Shown: positions 10,120-21,499 of the stretch, piece after piece | Numbering within the stretch: the first letter of the stretch is position 1 | Layout of the letters: every line of letters begins with the position of its first letter | Notes under the pieces: generated by a model | What the model was told of the DNA's origin: nothing | The model's input: the letters and a program-made list of their open reading frames with translations, nothing else | The model's database searches: none | Source: Panicum virgatum | Taxonomy: Eukaryota > Streptophyta > Magnoliopsida > Poales > Poaceae | Assembly: GCF_016808335.1 (NCBI RefSeq) | Contig: NC_053145.1 | Location: forward strand, 30,391,120 to 30,455,119 | Direction: 5' to 3' | DNA length: 64,000 nt | Made by a program: the position numbers and the translations under genes

Positions 10120-10905
10120 TCTATAATACCTATAAAGTTAGTTCCCCACTAAGAGTCATTAATTCTATTTCTCTCAACATGCAAGCTATCCACGTCATCA
10201 TCCACTAGGACCTTCTATTTATGCCTTCTACCGATTTTGTGCACAACCGCAAGTCACTATTGTAAGCCATCAATTCTAGCGCAAATAATTCCTCCACCAC
10301 AATAAACACACCTGAAAAGAATTGAAGAAAACCAAAGGCCATCATTGCAATACGAAGAAACCCAAAGATCGTCCCTGCAATCGAGTTTAAATAACTCCAC
10401 TCCACCTTCGGCATGCCCTGCCCTACTCGGCACGGCTGTAGCCAGGGGCACCGTCGACTTTATCTTCGGTAACGCCGCCGCCGTACTACAGGGCTGCAAC
10501 CTCCATGTCCGCCGTCCACTCCCCAACCAGAGCAGCATCTAGGAAAAAGAAGATGAAATGTCTTTTGGTGGTGTTTACGCTCATCTTCAAGGTGTTTGGT
10601 TTTCAATCTCCGTTTTTATGGTTTCTGATGGGGAGGAAAAGAGGTGGGCAAAGAATAATATAATAATAAGAATACAAGGATAGGATTAAAGGAGAGAAAA
10701 AGAAAAAGAAAAGAAAGAAGAAAAGAAAAAGGTAGAGAAAATAAACAAGAAAAAATAAAATGAGAGAGAAAAAAGTATAAAGAAATAAAAAGAAAAAATT
10801 ATCTCATACTTTACGAGTGCTATTTTGTCGTTAATCTTTTATTCAGTTAAAATAATTTTCCTTCTATGTTTCAAGCCCCGCAGCAACGAGCGGGGAATCA
10901 CCTAG
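10120..10905 (+). mobile_element. Nonautonomous Helitron, 786 bp
   Basis: The 5' end TCTATAATACCTATAAAG is preceded by A (10119). The 3' end is a GC hairpin (CCCCGC...GCGGGG, about 10876-10895) followed by AATCACCTAG and then T (10906). These are the classic grass Helitron termini with insertion between A and T. It has no Rep/helicase and carries a short pectinesterase fragment on plus. The 3' half is purine-rich low-complexity sequence. Confidence 0.85.
10446..10540 (+). pseudogene. Captured fragment of a pectinesterase (pectin methylesterase) gene
   Basis: The plus frame reads [20 protein letters not shown] followed by RRPLP. This is the conserved pectinesterase active-site block containing a catalytic Asp ([10 protein letters not shown]) and the downstream C..H.RRP. 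Only about 32 residues are recognisable and there is no proper start. It lies inside the Helitron, so it is best read as a captured exon piece, not a gene. Confidence 0.85.
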
Positions 10906-11099
10906 TTTTTACTAAGAGTATGCCCGTGCATTGCAACTGGTAAAATAAATTTCTTGTATGAGCAACAATTTTCATTCGATAGATGTACACTTTATTTTAA
11001 ACAATATCTATGCTCTGTGTAGATGATCCTCACTATGTAAACGATATATTGGAGGTGTGTGAGCATAACAGAACTCCGCATTAGCGTGTCTACCACTCC

Positions 11100-11675
11100 T
11101 CGCCACCTCCTAGTTGAGTATGCAGCATCTTCAAACCAATTCTTTTAAGAAATGCGCCAATAGAACATCAGATTCAGATGAATGATCGGACAAATATTTG
11201 CTACCACCAAGATTTTTATATATAGATTCCTTTAGTTCATCCCCAAATCCAAGAAGTGAGTCTGCACCGAATAAGTCCATAGAAAACAGTGCTCCGTATA
11301 TTTCAATTGAGAGGGAAGGAATATGTGTGCTTAGATAACAATGACAACAATTTTAGCCAAACTCAGTTCCCTTACACCTTCTTACTTCCTTGACGCCCAC
11401 GTGGCATTTTGCAAGAAAGTCTCATAGCTTCGGCATCCAGCACTTCTCCAGCATAGATGATGAATGCACAATAATCTTAGCTCAGTAATTGGAACAATAA
11501 TTGTGCTGGTTTCATGTCACTTGATGTGCATACATGATTAGAGTAGCGGATGATACAAAAAAGAAATATGAATCAGTCAATTAACTTGAAACTAATTTTG
11601 TTATTACCTCCATGTCACTGCTATCGTCTGCATTCTGCACACCAGATTGCCATCTGATGAAAGCATCCACAACAA
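11100..11675 (-). pseudogene. Exon-like fragments of an unrecognised host gene
   Basis: Three stretches on minus look like exons with plausible splice borders. About 11675-11610 reads FVVDAFIRWQSGVQNADDSS followed by a GT donor. About 11490-11390 reads FIIYAGEVLDAEAMRL...GRQGSKK. About 11310-11140 reads IEIYGALFSMDLFGADSLLG...LLAHFLKELV and then a stop. I do not recognise the family. A degenerate Helitron-like end (ACTAAGAGTATGCCCGTGCA, from about 10911, read inverted) lies just to the left, so these may be fragments captured by a minus-oriented Helitron. No start codon or promoter is visible. Confidence 0.45.
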
Positions 11676-11870
11676 AGGTAATGCTAGTTTAATTCAGGTA
11701 ACCAAAGTAAGTACAAATGGAAAAGGCTAAAAAGATGCTGAATATGACCATCTTCTCTTTTCTTTTTCTTTAAAACAAATATTCATCTCACTCATAAACC
11801 CTAACTATACTATTCAAAACATTATTTCTATAATAATAAAATTACTATGATATCCTTGATTGAAAAAATA

Positions 11871-12492
11871 GGGAAAAGTACAGTTTACACCCCCACATAT
11901 CGCAGAAGTCTGATTTTCAACATTTAACTACAAAACCAAATAACATAGGCCATTCAACTGTCAAAACCGTGCAAATTTGGACCTTGGAGTGGTTTTCAAG
12001 GTGGGTTTACATTTTATGAGAATTAAAAATATTCAAATTTAAACTAAAATATTAATAAGTAATTCATTTTAGGTAAAAAAATATGAAAGGGGTATCAAAA
12101 GTTTTGTAAAAATATAACTTATCTAATACCATGATACATCTTAGTAATCCAAATCAAATTTTTTTTATTTTCATAATATTTGTTTGCTTTTAGTTAAGCC
12201 TATTATTTTTGAATAATTAAGCTTCAAATAGAGCAATAATAGATAGGTCACCCTTTTAGAAAATTTTTGGTACTAGTTTCATATTTTCTGATTTAAAATA
12301 AATTATATTTTATCTTTTAGATCTAATTAGAATTTTTAACCTTTTTCAAAAATACAAAACTACCTTGAAAACCACCCCAAGATTCAAATTTGCACAGTTT
12401 CGATAGTTGGATGGTCTATGTTATCCGGTTTTGTAGTTAAAGGTTAAAATTGGACTTCTTCAATAGTTCGAGGATGTAATTCAAACTTTTTC
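11871..12492. mobile_element. Mutator-type MITE, 622 bp
   Basis: Long inverted repeats: GGGAAAAGTACAGTTTACA at 11871 against the complement ending AACTTTTTC at 12492. Pairing continues through TTAACTACAAAACC...AAATTTG and GGTTTTCAAGG over about 170 bp and, more weakly, inward. The flanks GAAAAAATA (11862-11870) and AAAAAAATA (12493-12501) form a 9-bp TSD with one mismatch. The interior is AT-rich and noncoding. Confidence 0.8.
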
Positions 12493-12539
12493 AAAAAAAT
12501 AACTACAAAAAAGGAATTGTCATGAATTTCTAATTTCTC

Positions 12540-12715
12540 TTAATTTTGGAGGCATCGGGAGGCGTTGGGATGCATTACATCACCTATGGGCCCACCGATT
12601 ATAGACACAACTAACGCCTCCTGATGCCCTCGTTGACACCTCCCAACGCCTCCCTCGTATGGGCCACAAATCATAGACACATGAGATGCCTCCTAACGCC
12701 TCCTCAAGCATTGTA
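12540..12715. repeat. Short degenerate GC-rich tandem repeat
   Basis: Two diverged copies of a unit of about 70 bp start at TATGGGCCC (12582) and TATGGGCCAC (12657). Each contains ATAGACACA and repeats of the word ACGCCTCC. No coding meaning is supported. The sequence from here to 13030 is AT-rich with a GGTTTGGTTTTGG run and no gene. Confidence 0.55.
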
Positions 12716-13035
12716 AAATTTCTCATAATAAAATAGTTTGGTTTGGTTTTGGTTTGATTTTGGTTTGGATTCCAAACATTAGCAGGGCTCGGCATACTCT
12801 TTCTGATTGGCATGCAGCCATACATGTGGAACGCCGCAGTCCAAGTCCAAATGGCTCATCTGGCGATTCCATTAGCAGTACTTAATGCTCATTTTTTGGG
12901 AAAATTAAATGCAGGAATATCTAGTGATTGGTGAATGATCAATTACTACTTATTTTGCACAGAGGGCCAGCTCTGAGTATGCTGTAACGTGGGATGAAAA
13001 AAAAAATGAAATCAAGCATCGTATCCTATACTGCC

Positions 13036-13043
13036 TATAAAGG
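13036..13043 (+). promoter_or_regulatory. TATA box of the defensin-like gene
   Basis: TATAAAGG lies 61 bp upstream of the ATG at 13104, a normal distance for a short leader in plants. Confidence 0.7.
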
Positions 13044-13103
13044 CCCCCCATTTGGTTGCGCCCCTCCTCATCCAGTCGGCGACAAGAGACGAGCTAGCTA
13101 GCC

Positions 13104-13474
13104 ATGGCGAGTGCTTCACAATCCCTGATAATCCTAACAATCATCGCCCTCCTGGTGTCAGGTATGGTTGTCCATGCATCTCTCCAGAGTCAAGACTACA
13201 GGTGAATAGATCGACATGATCTTCCTCATTATATATACATATTCTTTTGCTGGGAATCGCAGGAGCTAGACCGCAGGTCCAACCAGGTCGTCATTGTGTG
13301 AGATCGAATCTCAGCCAGAGCGGTCAGCGGTGTACCCCCAACGACGCGTGCCATGCTATCTGCGACAAATTGAAGGGCAGCGACGGCAAGTGCGAGGACG
13401 GAGCGTGTATGTGCACGTTCTGCTCCCCCTACATTCCCTCCAAGCGCCCGATCGGCAGCAAGGGCCGGGGCTGA
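13104..13474 (+). CDS. Secreted defensin-like cysteine-rich peptide, 89 aa
   Basis: Exon 1 is 13104-13161 and exon 2 is 13263-13474. The intron is 101 bp (GTATGG...TCGCAG) and interrupts a Gly codon right after the signal peptide, the usual position in plant defensin-like (DEFL) genes. Residues 1 to about 22 are a hydrophobic signal peptide (SLIILTIIALLVS). The mature part has eight cysteines spaced C-x11-C-x5-C-x3-C-x9-C-x4-C-x1-C-x2-C. The C-x3-C and C-x-C elements fit the cysteine-stabilised alpha-beta fold. Members act outside the cell in antimicrobial defence or in cell signalling such as reproduction. The basic tail (PSKRPIGSKGRG) is compatible with binding acidic surfaces. Which role applies here cannot be told. 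The frame is intact, with a TATA box upstream. Confidence 0.88.
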
Positions 13475-14340
13475 TCGATCAGGCTAGCTGCTGGGCTGCT
13501 GCATGCATCCATTTTCGTTTCCTCACATGCTTGCATTGTGTGGTCATGTAATGAGGATCTGTGTCGTCCCTCTTTGATGTGGAATAATCAGTGCAATATG
13601 CAGCTTGTCATATATACAGTTTTCTATATCGCAGACTATATACTGTTTCACCAATCACCACCTATCCCGATCGATTCTATATATATAAGTTTGGTTTTGG
13701 AAAAACACTAATAAATAAATTATAAATATATAAGTATAAAAGGAAACAGTGCAGCATTATTCTCACTTCATGGCCGTTTCCCCCTAGATCTTCCTCGTAT
13801 TATATTATACTATATTAATATATAAACATATCTCTTGGAAAAAAGTTTAAGAACAGTAGATTTTGGAAATGATGGATACGCTATATGGATATCAGCTGAT
13901 GTGGCTGCGTGGAGAGAGCCTAGTAGCGGGGACCATTCTAATATATATGGCTAACCTACGGCCGGCCGTAAATTACCATAAGAAAAATTCTTTCTACACT
14001 CGTGTGTAGTTACTCCCACGTGTATATCTCATGATGTATAATGTATCTTACCCAAACGAAGAGTACGTATGCGAAGTATGTGATCATACTAGACAATATA
14101 TAATGGTATATACATTGAGTATGTGACCATGCATGGAGTATATGGACATACTTATTTTTAATATATAATAGTAATGTATAATCATAATATATTTAAGATG
14201 CTTTTGATATTTTTTGTATATATCTCCTTAAAGTATCTTAGAATTAGGATATGAACATACTCAAAGTGATAAATGAGTATGTGAACATATGCATGATGAT
14301 ATATTGATGATGAGAGTAGCTACACATGAGTATAGAAAAA
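13475..14340. other. AT-rich 3' flank of the defensin-like gene, no gene seen
   Basis: The first 150 bp or so are the likely 3' UTR (AATAATCAGTGCAATATG near 13580). The rest is AT-rich with scattered TATATA runs and repeats of a word like GAGTATGTGAACATA around 14060-14300. No coding or RNA gene is supported. Confidence 0.5.
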
Positions 14341-14369
14341 ACTTATATAGATACCTCACGCTAAAGGGA

Positions 14370-15390
14370 GCCCTGAGTTTCCCCAGGAGCCCGAGCCAGG
14401 CTCCACGCCCCCATCTTAGGCGTCCGGTCCCCACTGCACCAGGCCCCCCGCTGGTTTTTGATGAGGACATCAACACCAACGATACATCCACACCGGCATC
14501 GCCGCCACTTGGACCCATTACTCGTGCTCGTGCCCGTCAACTCAATCATCAAGTAAGTTCATTCTTAACCTCGTGTCCATTATATTTATACAATGGAAAC
14601 ACACGTACTCTTGTTTTGCTTAGGAATGATGGAGAGGATAAGAAGGGGAGCGGCTTTGCGTGGACTGGTTTCGGACAGCAGGACAACACCAACTTGTAAC
14701 AGTGCCCACGACTTCATCCGTACTCCGTTTGGGGCGTTCAAGTACTTCACGGAAAGCTTATGAAGTCAAATTTCAGATGGATCCAACCTCATCATCAGAT
14801 TCGTTTGGAGCTAAGAATTATGGTCAAAATGATGTTCGGACGTCCATACTTGGGCTGAGTCTTTTGTATCTCATCCAGCCCACTAGGGGCCCATTTTAAG
14901 TTAGGGTTTCGTGTTCAGCACCCTCTTGGCTACTCTCCCCCCTATATAAACCAGTAGCAGCCACCAGAAAACACTTGGATTTTGTTTTCATGAACTAGCA
15001 CTTGCTACTTCTCCTGGAGCGCGCGTGCTGATCTAGCTGCCCGTCTCCTTGTATTCGAAACCCCACTTTCGTTCAATCCAGACTGATTTTTTGTTATTTC
15101 CCTTGCAATTTCAGTCCTTGTTCACTTGTTCTTGCGAGTTCTTCGATTTGCTTGTAGGTTCAAGGTTGTTCTTGGTGCAGCAAGAACAACACAAATCGAA
15201 GGCGGTGTAACTGTCGCTAAGACGCAGCGCAGCCCTTGTGGTGTTGTAGTCGGGCAGCACAACGTCGATCCTCCTCAAATCGAGTTATCCCCACACTCTC
15301 ATCGAAAAATCGGGAACAAACCCCAGCGGGTTCTATCCATTTTGCCCCCGCGTGGCCAACCAGGTGGGAGAGGGATGAGTTCGTGACCCA
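14370..15390 (+). mobile_element. Truncated Ty3/gypsy-like 3' end with LTR-like sequence
   Basis: A plus frame at about 14370-14700 ends with a Pro-rich linker and GPITRARARQLNHQVSSFL, a phrase typical of the C-terminus of grass gypsy polyproteins. Its final residues are FGQQDNTNL. About 650 bp of LTR-like sequence follows, containing TATATAAACC (about 14942), a TTGTATTCGAAACCCC stretch and a C-rich 3' part ending near 15390. The rest of the polyprotein is missing upstream, so only the 3' end survives. Exact LTR borders and a TSD were not found. Confidence 0.65.
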
Positions 15391-15596
15391 TCAGGAGAGA
15401 GAGCCAAAAAAGCGGTCTGTCGCTGATTTTTTCATGATAACTTTTTACTAGGATATCTAGTTCGCAAATGGTTTTCACCACTAGATTAATGGCGGTTTTT
15501 TTGCATCATATGAGATCCATTTTGAATATTTTTTTAGAAAAATTGAAATTTGAATCTAGACATTATAGAAACCCAAAATTATAGTCATAGAGCCAT

Positions 15597-15960
15597 CTGT
15601 CCTAGAAATATAAGCATAGAAACATATGCGTGCAAGCATAAAAACATATGTATATATAGAGGCACAAAATATCTATGAAATCTGAAATTTGAATTATAGA
15701 AAACATACCTGAAGATTCCTGTGAAACGTGGACATAGAAACATATGTGTGCAATCATAGAAACATATGTTTAGAGGCACAAATTCCCTCTGAAATTTGAA
15801 ATTTGAATTATAGAAACCATACCCATAGGTCCTCGCGAAATATGGACATAGAAACATAAGCGTGCAATCATACAAACATGTGTGCAGAGGCTTCTCTCTG
15901 GAAATTGAAATCCGTACACATGCACGCTTAGAAACGGACATATATACAAGTCATAGAAAT
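15597..15960. repeat. AT-rich tandem repeat, unit about 115 bp
   Basis: Three imperfect units contain CATAGAAACATATG.GTGCAA, GAGGCACAAA and TCTGAAATTTGAAATTTGAAT-like words, starting near 15605, 15737 and 15848. Related CATAGAA... words appear again on the far side of the CACTA element (about 28315-28440). The CACTA element therefore inserted inside a longer repeat-bearing stretch. Confidence 0.65.
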
Positions 15961-16389
15961 GGCACCATCCAGACATAGAACCGAACATAACAACAAGTAG
16001 ATAGGAAAATTCAAATTTCGAATCTAATTAGATTCATAGAAATCACAGTAGCATGTCATAGGACCTGTATATACTTCACAATAAAAAGATCTCTGAAATC
16101 TGAAATTTGAATCACGTGCATTGGATTAACAAGGGCATACAACCCGATGCATTTAAGTATACAGACCATGCAACACATTCAAAAATCCTTGATTGCAGGC
16201 AGTCCACCATGGGAACGTCGTGGTGGTGGAGCTGATGTGAATGGTTTTCTACATACATGCATAGACATACTTGCAGATGGCTGATGTGATTATGAATGGT
16301 TTTCTACATACATGCATAGAGTCCTTGATTGCAGATGGCTGATGTGGTTTTCTATACTACCAAATCCCATTGCTTCACTACTACAGAAA

Positions 16390-16566
16390 CGCTAATTTAT
16401 CCCGGTTGGGAAACCCTTGTTGTCCCGGTTTCCCAACTGGAACGCTAGGCCGGGACAAAAGAGGGTCCTTTTGTCCCGGGTCTAGCAACCGGGACAAAAG
16501 GTGTTGCCAGCGCCACGTGGCTGGCGCACCCTTTTGTCCCGGTTGGTGTTACCAACCGGGACAAAA
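16390..16566. repeat. Left subterminal repeats of the CACTA element
   Basis: Four or more copies of TTTTGTCCCGGT/ACCGGGACAAAA in inverted pairs. The pair TTTTGTCCCGGTTGG...CCAACCGGGACAAAA at about 16532-16565 can form a hairpin. These are the expected binding sites of the TNPA-type protein. Confidence 0.88.
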
Positions 16567-16808
16567 TGTCCTTTTTTTTCCTGTTTTCATTTTCTCAATT
16601 CTTTTTCTATTTCAATTATACTTTTGCATTTCAATTAAACTTATGTATTGAAATTCAGTGTGTATGATCTCCACTAATATATATATATAGTTACTTATAT
16701 AATATTTGTCCTAGATAGTTTTCATATATAAATTAATTCACTTATATATGTATACACATATCTATACATGTGAATTCCTTTACATATGAAAATGTCTAGG
16801 ACCAATAT

Positions 16809-16853
<45 letters not shown>

Positions 16854-17159
16854 TGGAGTGCTTATATATATATAATACATACATACTCATAAATAGAAAT
16901 TTAATACATACACACACATATATATTTACATAGGTATATTCATTCTTAATTACATATATACGCGTATATTATCATATTTGCTGCGATTGTCAATATTAGA
17001 TAGTCCATCATAGTAGAATTCACCTTTTGGATCGAGGACTTGCTCAACAATAAATCCGGACAATTGGTCTTGAATCGCCATAATCTTTTCCTCCTTTATG
17101 AGTTTATCGCGCATCTCCTCGACCTATGGAAAAAGGGGATAATTAATTTCGACTAATTA
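16567..17159. other. AT-rich CACTA interior with dinucleotide repeats
   Basis: An (AC)n tract followed by (TA)n lies at about 16812-16853, and TATATATA runs occur nearby. The stretch belongs to the 3' flank of the TNP1/Ulp1 gene. No gene was seen. Confidence 0.55.
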
Positions 17160-20100
17160 AAATACGAGTTCAAATATTAACAAGTTTTTTACTCACTTCC
17201 TCCTCCCAATCTGTCCAGGCCCTTGGAGGACCTACCAGACCATGGATGTTCTCGCATACATAGTATGCGCATAAATTAGTGCCTTGTTTCTGCCTCATAC
17301 ACTTTAAGAGAGAAGAAATTATCAGGTATTTACATGAATATATAATAAAACTAATGAATCGTGCAACGAATCATCCAAGTGCGTACCGTAAAATCTGTCT
17401 TGATCTTCAATTCCTTGTCAAATTTGCCTGAATGATTTTTAACAAATTGTTTCCAAATCCTGTGCATGATTAGAACAATTATAGTCAAGTAACATAGTAA
17501 TTCAAATTATCGGTCATCGACGGAGTAGTGGTAGAATTACTTTTTCATCATGTTAAGAAGATTTTCGTATTGTTCTGGATTTCTCCTCAATGAGTCCATA
17601 ACCACGAGTAGGCTCTTCTCGGGAATTATGACAATTAGGACCCAATGTTCACTGCAAGATTATACAGAGGCAGTTCTTGGTAGTTAAGGTTTAAACAATT
17701 CGATTACAGAATAGAAAGAGTTAGACGGAAGGAATCACTCACGCAAAGTTGTAAGGAAACAATATCATTTGCTTGTTGTGCTGAACGCTTATGTACTTGA
17801 ACAAGTTTTGGAATAGCTCATTGGAAGTGTCGCGTAGAATCCTCCAATTACAAGTAATTGGGTCGATGAAGCCGAGGTGAGAGTATCCCTTTCTCCTGCA
17901 AGTTTGTATCTCCATTCTACATGATACCGAATAAATCAAGGGATCAGTATGTTGAGATCATGCAAAACAATACGTAAGGAGAGTAAAATACTTATAGAAC
18001 CCACAAGCCGACCATAGAGATGTCGAGGTCCTCTTGATGGAATAGTTGGTAAATTTCTTTCCAGTTTATCCATATAATGGCCCCCCCGTAAGAAATCGTC
18101 ATCTTTAATCTTTGCGCCCTGCATGAAGATGCAATCGGCCATCGCACGCATGTAGTGTTGGTGCAGCTTATACATTTGCGTTGGAAGCACGGACACTACT
18201 TCGGGGGGTACAAGAGATTTGCCCAGCTCATACGTCCATTTGACGACCACATCGGCCTTTGGAATATCTTCTCCCCCTGCAATCTGAGCCGCCGTCAGAT
18301 TTGATTCTTTCAAAAATGTAACACAGTCTTGTTGTTGCGTCGTCTGTCCCACTACGAGAGGCTCTATTGATTGTTTCTTTTGGGCTCCGAGCTGGGGAAC
18401 GTCGGACGACGACGACTTTGATTGTCTCTTCTTTTTCTCAGTAGTTTTGATAATTGTGCGTTCATAGTCTGAAGGGGGATCTCTCTTCATGAATTTTCTC
18501 TTATTTGCTTCGCACATTCCCTTAAAAAATTTCAAATCTACGGGATTTATCACTTTCTCGGGCTCCGGCTTCGGCTTCGGCTTCGGCTTGAAGTGCTCTT
18601 TAACTCTTTCTTGAGTTATCCGATCGCATTCTTCAAGGCTCATGTCCCAGGGTTTAATAGGAGCCTCCTTGGTTTTCTTCTTCTTTTCCTTCTTCTTTGG
18701 AGGCTTCTTAGCCGGTGCAGCTACCTTCTTTGGCGGCGGCTGTTTCTGCTTCTTTGCCGGCGGCAGAGGGGGTGACCAAGGAGGCAACAGTGACGCTTGA
18801 GTGTTCATCGGCGCATGAGATGATGGTGATGGAGAATGTGCCGGTGAACCTTGCTGAGACAGTGCTGCCCTTGGGGGGTTTTGCGGAGATGATGGCCTTG
18901 GAGAGGCATGCTAAGATGTCGGTCTTGGTGTTCGATCATCTGACTTTAGGACAATGTAGCGCTTATCCCATAGGATGTAGCCATGAATGGCTTCTGCTAG
19001 TGTCCTCTCCCCATCGCCTCCAAGAATATCAAGCTCAAGCGTCTCCCAACCCTGGCACACCTGCTCCACGCCAACTCTTGTATATCCTGCCGGAATTTGC
19101 TGTCCGTGGTACACGTCGCCTGGTTGGGTTGGCATGGCAGTATCATACGCAACAGTGAACATTATGTTCTTAATGGCAGTCTGTAGGTCACAAGGTGTCC
19201 GCTGGGTGATCTCATCCACTGGAAATCGCTGTGGGGCCGTCGCTTCAACTGCGGCCTGATTCCCGTTGGCTCGACGACGATGTCTGTGGAAGCGCAGCTG
19301 CTTTTCCGCTGAGACATATGATCGGCTGCGACATTAGGCTCTGGAGGCACCGTTTGCGCTTGCTGTTGCTGGCTCATTGCTATGGCCACTTGGCGTTGAA
19401 CCTCTTCCTCCAGTCTTTGATCGTGTGACATGAGCCGTTCCTCTAGCCTTCGCAAGTGCTCCCGCTCATCATTCTTTCTTCTTTGCCAGCTTCTATATGA
19501 TTCAATGTAATCCCTGGACCCATACTTCCACGGAACCACATCTTTGCCTCTTGTGCGGCCTGGATGCTCTGGATTCCCAAAGGCGTAAGTCAGCTCGTCC
19601 CTCTCTCTATCCGGCTGGAATGTTCCCTCGGCCGCTGCTTGTATGGCCTCCTGTAGTCTCTGGGCTGCTAGCTGGATCTTTGGCCCATAGATGCTGTCCC
19701 CAGTCAATGGGTCCAAGCTTCCCCCGTGACCATAAAACCAGGTTCTTGACCTTTCAGGCCAGTTCAAGGTCGCAGGTTGGATGCCTCTGTCAAGTAGATC
19801 CTGCTCCATCTTTTCCCATTTGGGTATTGCAAGCTTGTAGCCTCCTTGGCCTAGAGTGTGATGGTACACTTTCTTTGAGGCATTGTCTTTGATCTTCTGC
19901 ACCTTCTGAAGCCCAAGCTCTGTAGACTTGTATTCCACAAATGCATTCCAGTGACCCCTGAGATTTTCGAGCTCGCCGGTAAATACGGGTGTGGTCCCGG
20001 TCTTGATATATTTCTTCGTCAAAATTTTCTTGAATGATTGCAGCTTTTCGGCCATCTTACTCAGGGTCCATCGCTTGCATATCTATTCGGATTCAGCTGG

Positions 20101-20700
20101 AACCGTGAAGTTTTTCTTAAGCTCCCGCCAGCACCATTCTTTTTCTCATTCGGGTACCGCATCCCGTTCCTCGCTTGGATTGGAAGTTTTCCAGAGCCTG
20201 AAGCTGATCGGGATGTGGTCCCTGACAATACATCCGGATTGTCTTATGAATTTTTTGGTGGCAACTTCTGGAGCGATCGGTTCGCCATCTGGACCAACTT
20301 CCGTTATAATGAACCGCCCTTCCAGTTTTTTTGTCGGGCCTCGCTTCATCTTTTTCTGCTGCGACGATGATCCAGACGGCTATAAAAAAACATTCATAGT
20401 ATTCATATAGATTCAGATGAAAATATGATTTTCACTACAAATAAGTATAGTTGTGATATGTACATTAGCACTTTGTTCACCAGCAGCGTCATCCAGAATA
20501 GATGGTGGCTCAATTCCATCACCGGACATATTCAAATATATGTCGGTATTGCTGCCATCATCAGCTTGTCCAGGGACATCTCCTTGATCTTCGGCAATCA
20601 TATTCAACAGGAACTGTTCGTCTTCCGCGTCTGTATGTCGCGGGTCTATTGTAACTAAAATATGAATACAAATAAAACCCTTAAAAAAATTCTCTAAATA
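17160..20700 (-). pseudogene. CACTA TNP1/Transposase_24 gene with C-terminal Ulp1-like protease domain
   Basis: Coding pieces on minus in order: an acidic exon near 20690-20480; EGRFIITEVGPDGEPIAPEV (about 20320); the Transposase_24 region (20055-19220) with ENLRGHWNAFVEYK and RSRTWFYGHGG; a conserved LGGDGERTLAEAIHGYILW block (about 19010); a Lys/Pro-rich linker (18780-18540); and an Ulp1/C48 cysteine-protease-like end. The protease triad is visible: HWVLIVIIP (about 17640), then VVMDSLRR for Asp, then QKQGTNLCAYYVC with Gln and Cys (about 17270). Breaks include a frame change near 19215 and a TAG at 18911-18913. In the family the first part binds subterminal repeats. The protease part may cleave SUMO-like conjugates, which is family knowledge and not shown here. 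Confidence 0.85.
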
Positions 20701-20969
20701 ATCCACATATTTACGAGCATTTGATCGGAATTCGCGGGTCCATCTTGACTAAAACATATAAGAAAAATCACTAATTGCCTATAGATGGACGAGGTCGAGA
20801 AATATTCTCAAAGTAATTCAAGAAATATACATGAAATATTTTGTAGTCACTAAGTAATATATATGAAATGTATAAGTCACAATATTCAATGAGTAACAAT
20901 GTTCAAAAAGTATACATGAAATATTATAGACATTTCAATAAGTAATTCAAATATATGTACACAAAATTT

Positions 20970-21490
20970 CACAGTCCAGGAAATACCTGAAATTCTATCA
21001 ATAATTTCACTAAGTAATGTTCTATCAAATATATGTTACATTTAGATGTCGGCGAGGGTTGAAGGTCGATGAACGAGGTCGAGAAGGGGGGCGGATGGTT
21101 TAGTGCTTGGTAATGATCGATCGGACGTCCGTGCCTACATAAATTTAAATACACTTTACGCACACATACAAACATACATACACATTCATACATTTAAAAA
21201 TTAAATATACAAATTTTGATTTCATTATAAATAACATGAACTCATATTCACATTCATACACCAATATGTTTTCAAATTTACACAACAAATTATGATGTCA
21301 CTCTAAATAATATAATTTCAAAAGTATGATTTTTCTATATTTTAAACAATTATGATTTCACTCTAGTTGCCATCAATAATTATGATTTCACTCTAATTGT
21401 CATCACAATTAAATAAATTAACGAATAATCAATATGTTACAACATAATTTGTAAACAAATTTGAGCTCATGTAATCCATATTTTCAAATT
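20970..21490. other. AT-rich CACTA interior with short tandem words
   Basis: The word TTATGATTTCACTCTA recurs at about 21290, 21350 and 21380 with variants, forming a small degenerate tandem cluster. No coding potential. Confidence 0.5.
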
Positions 21491-21499
21491 TCACTAAAA

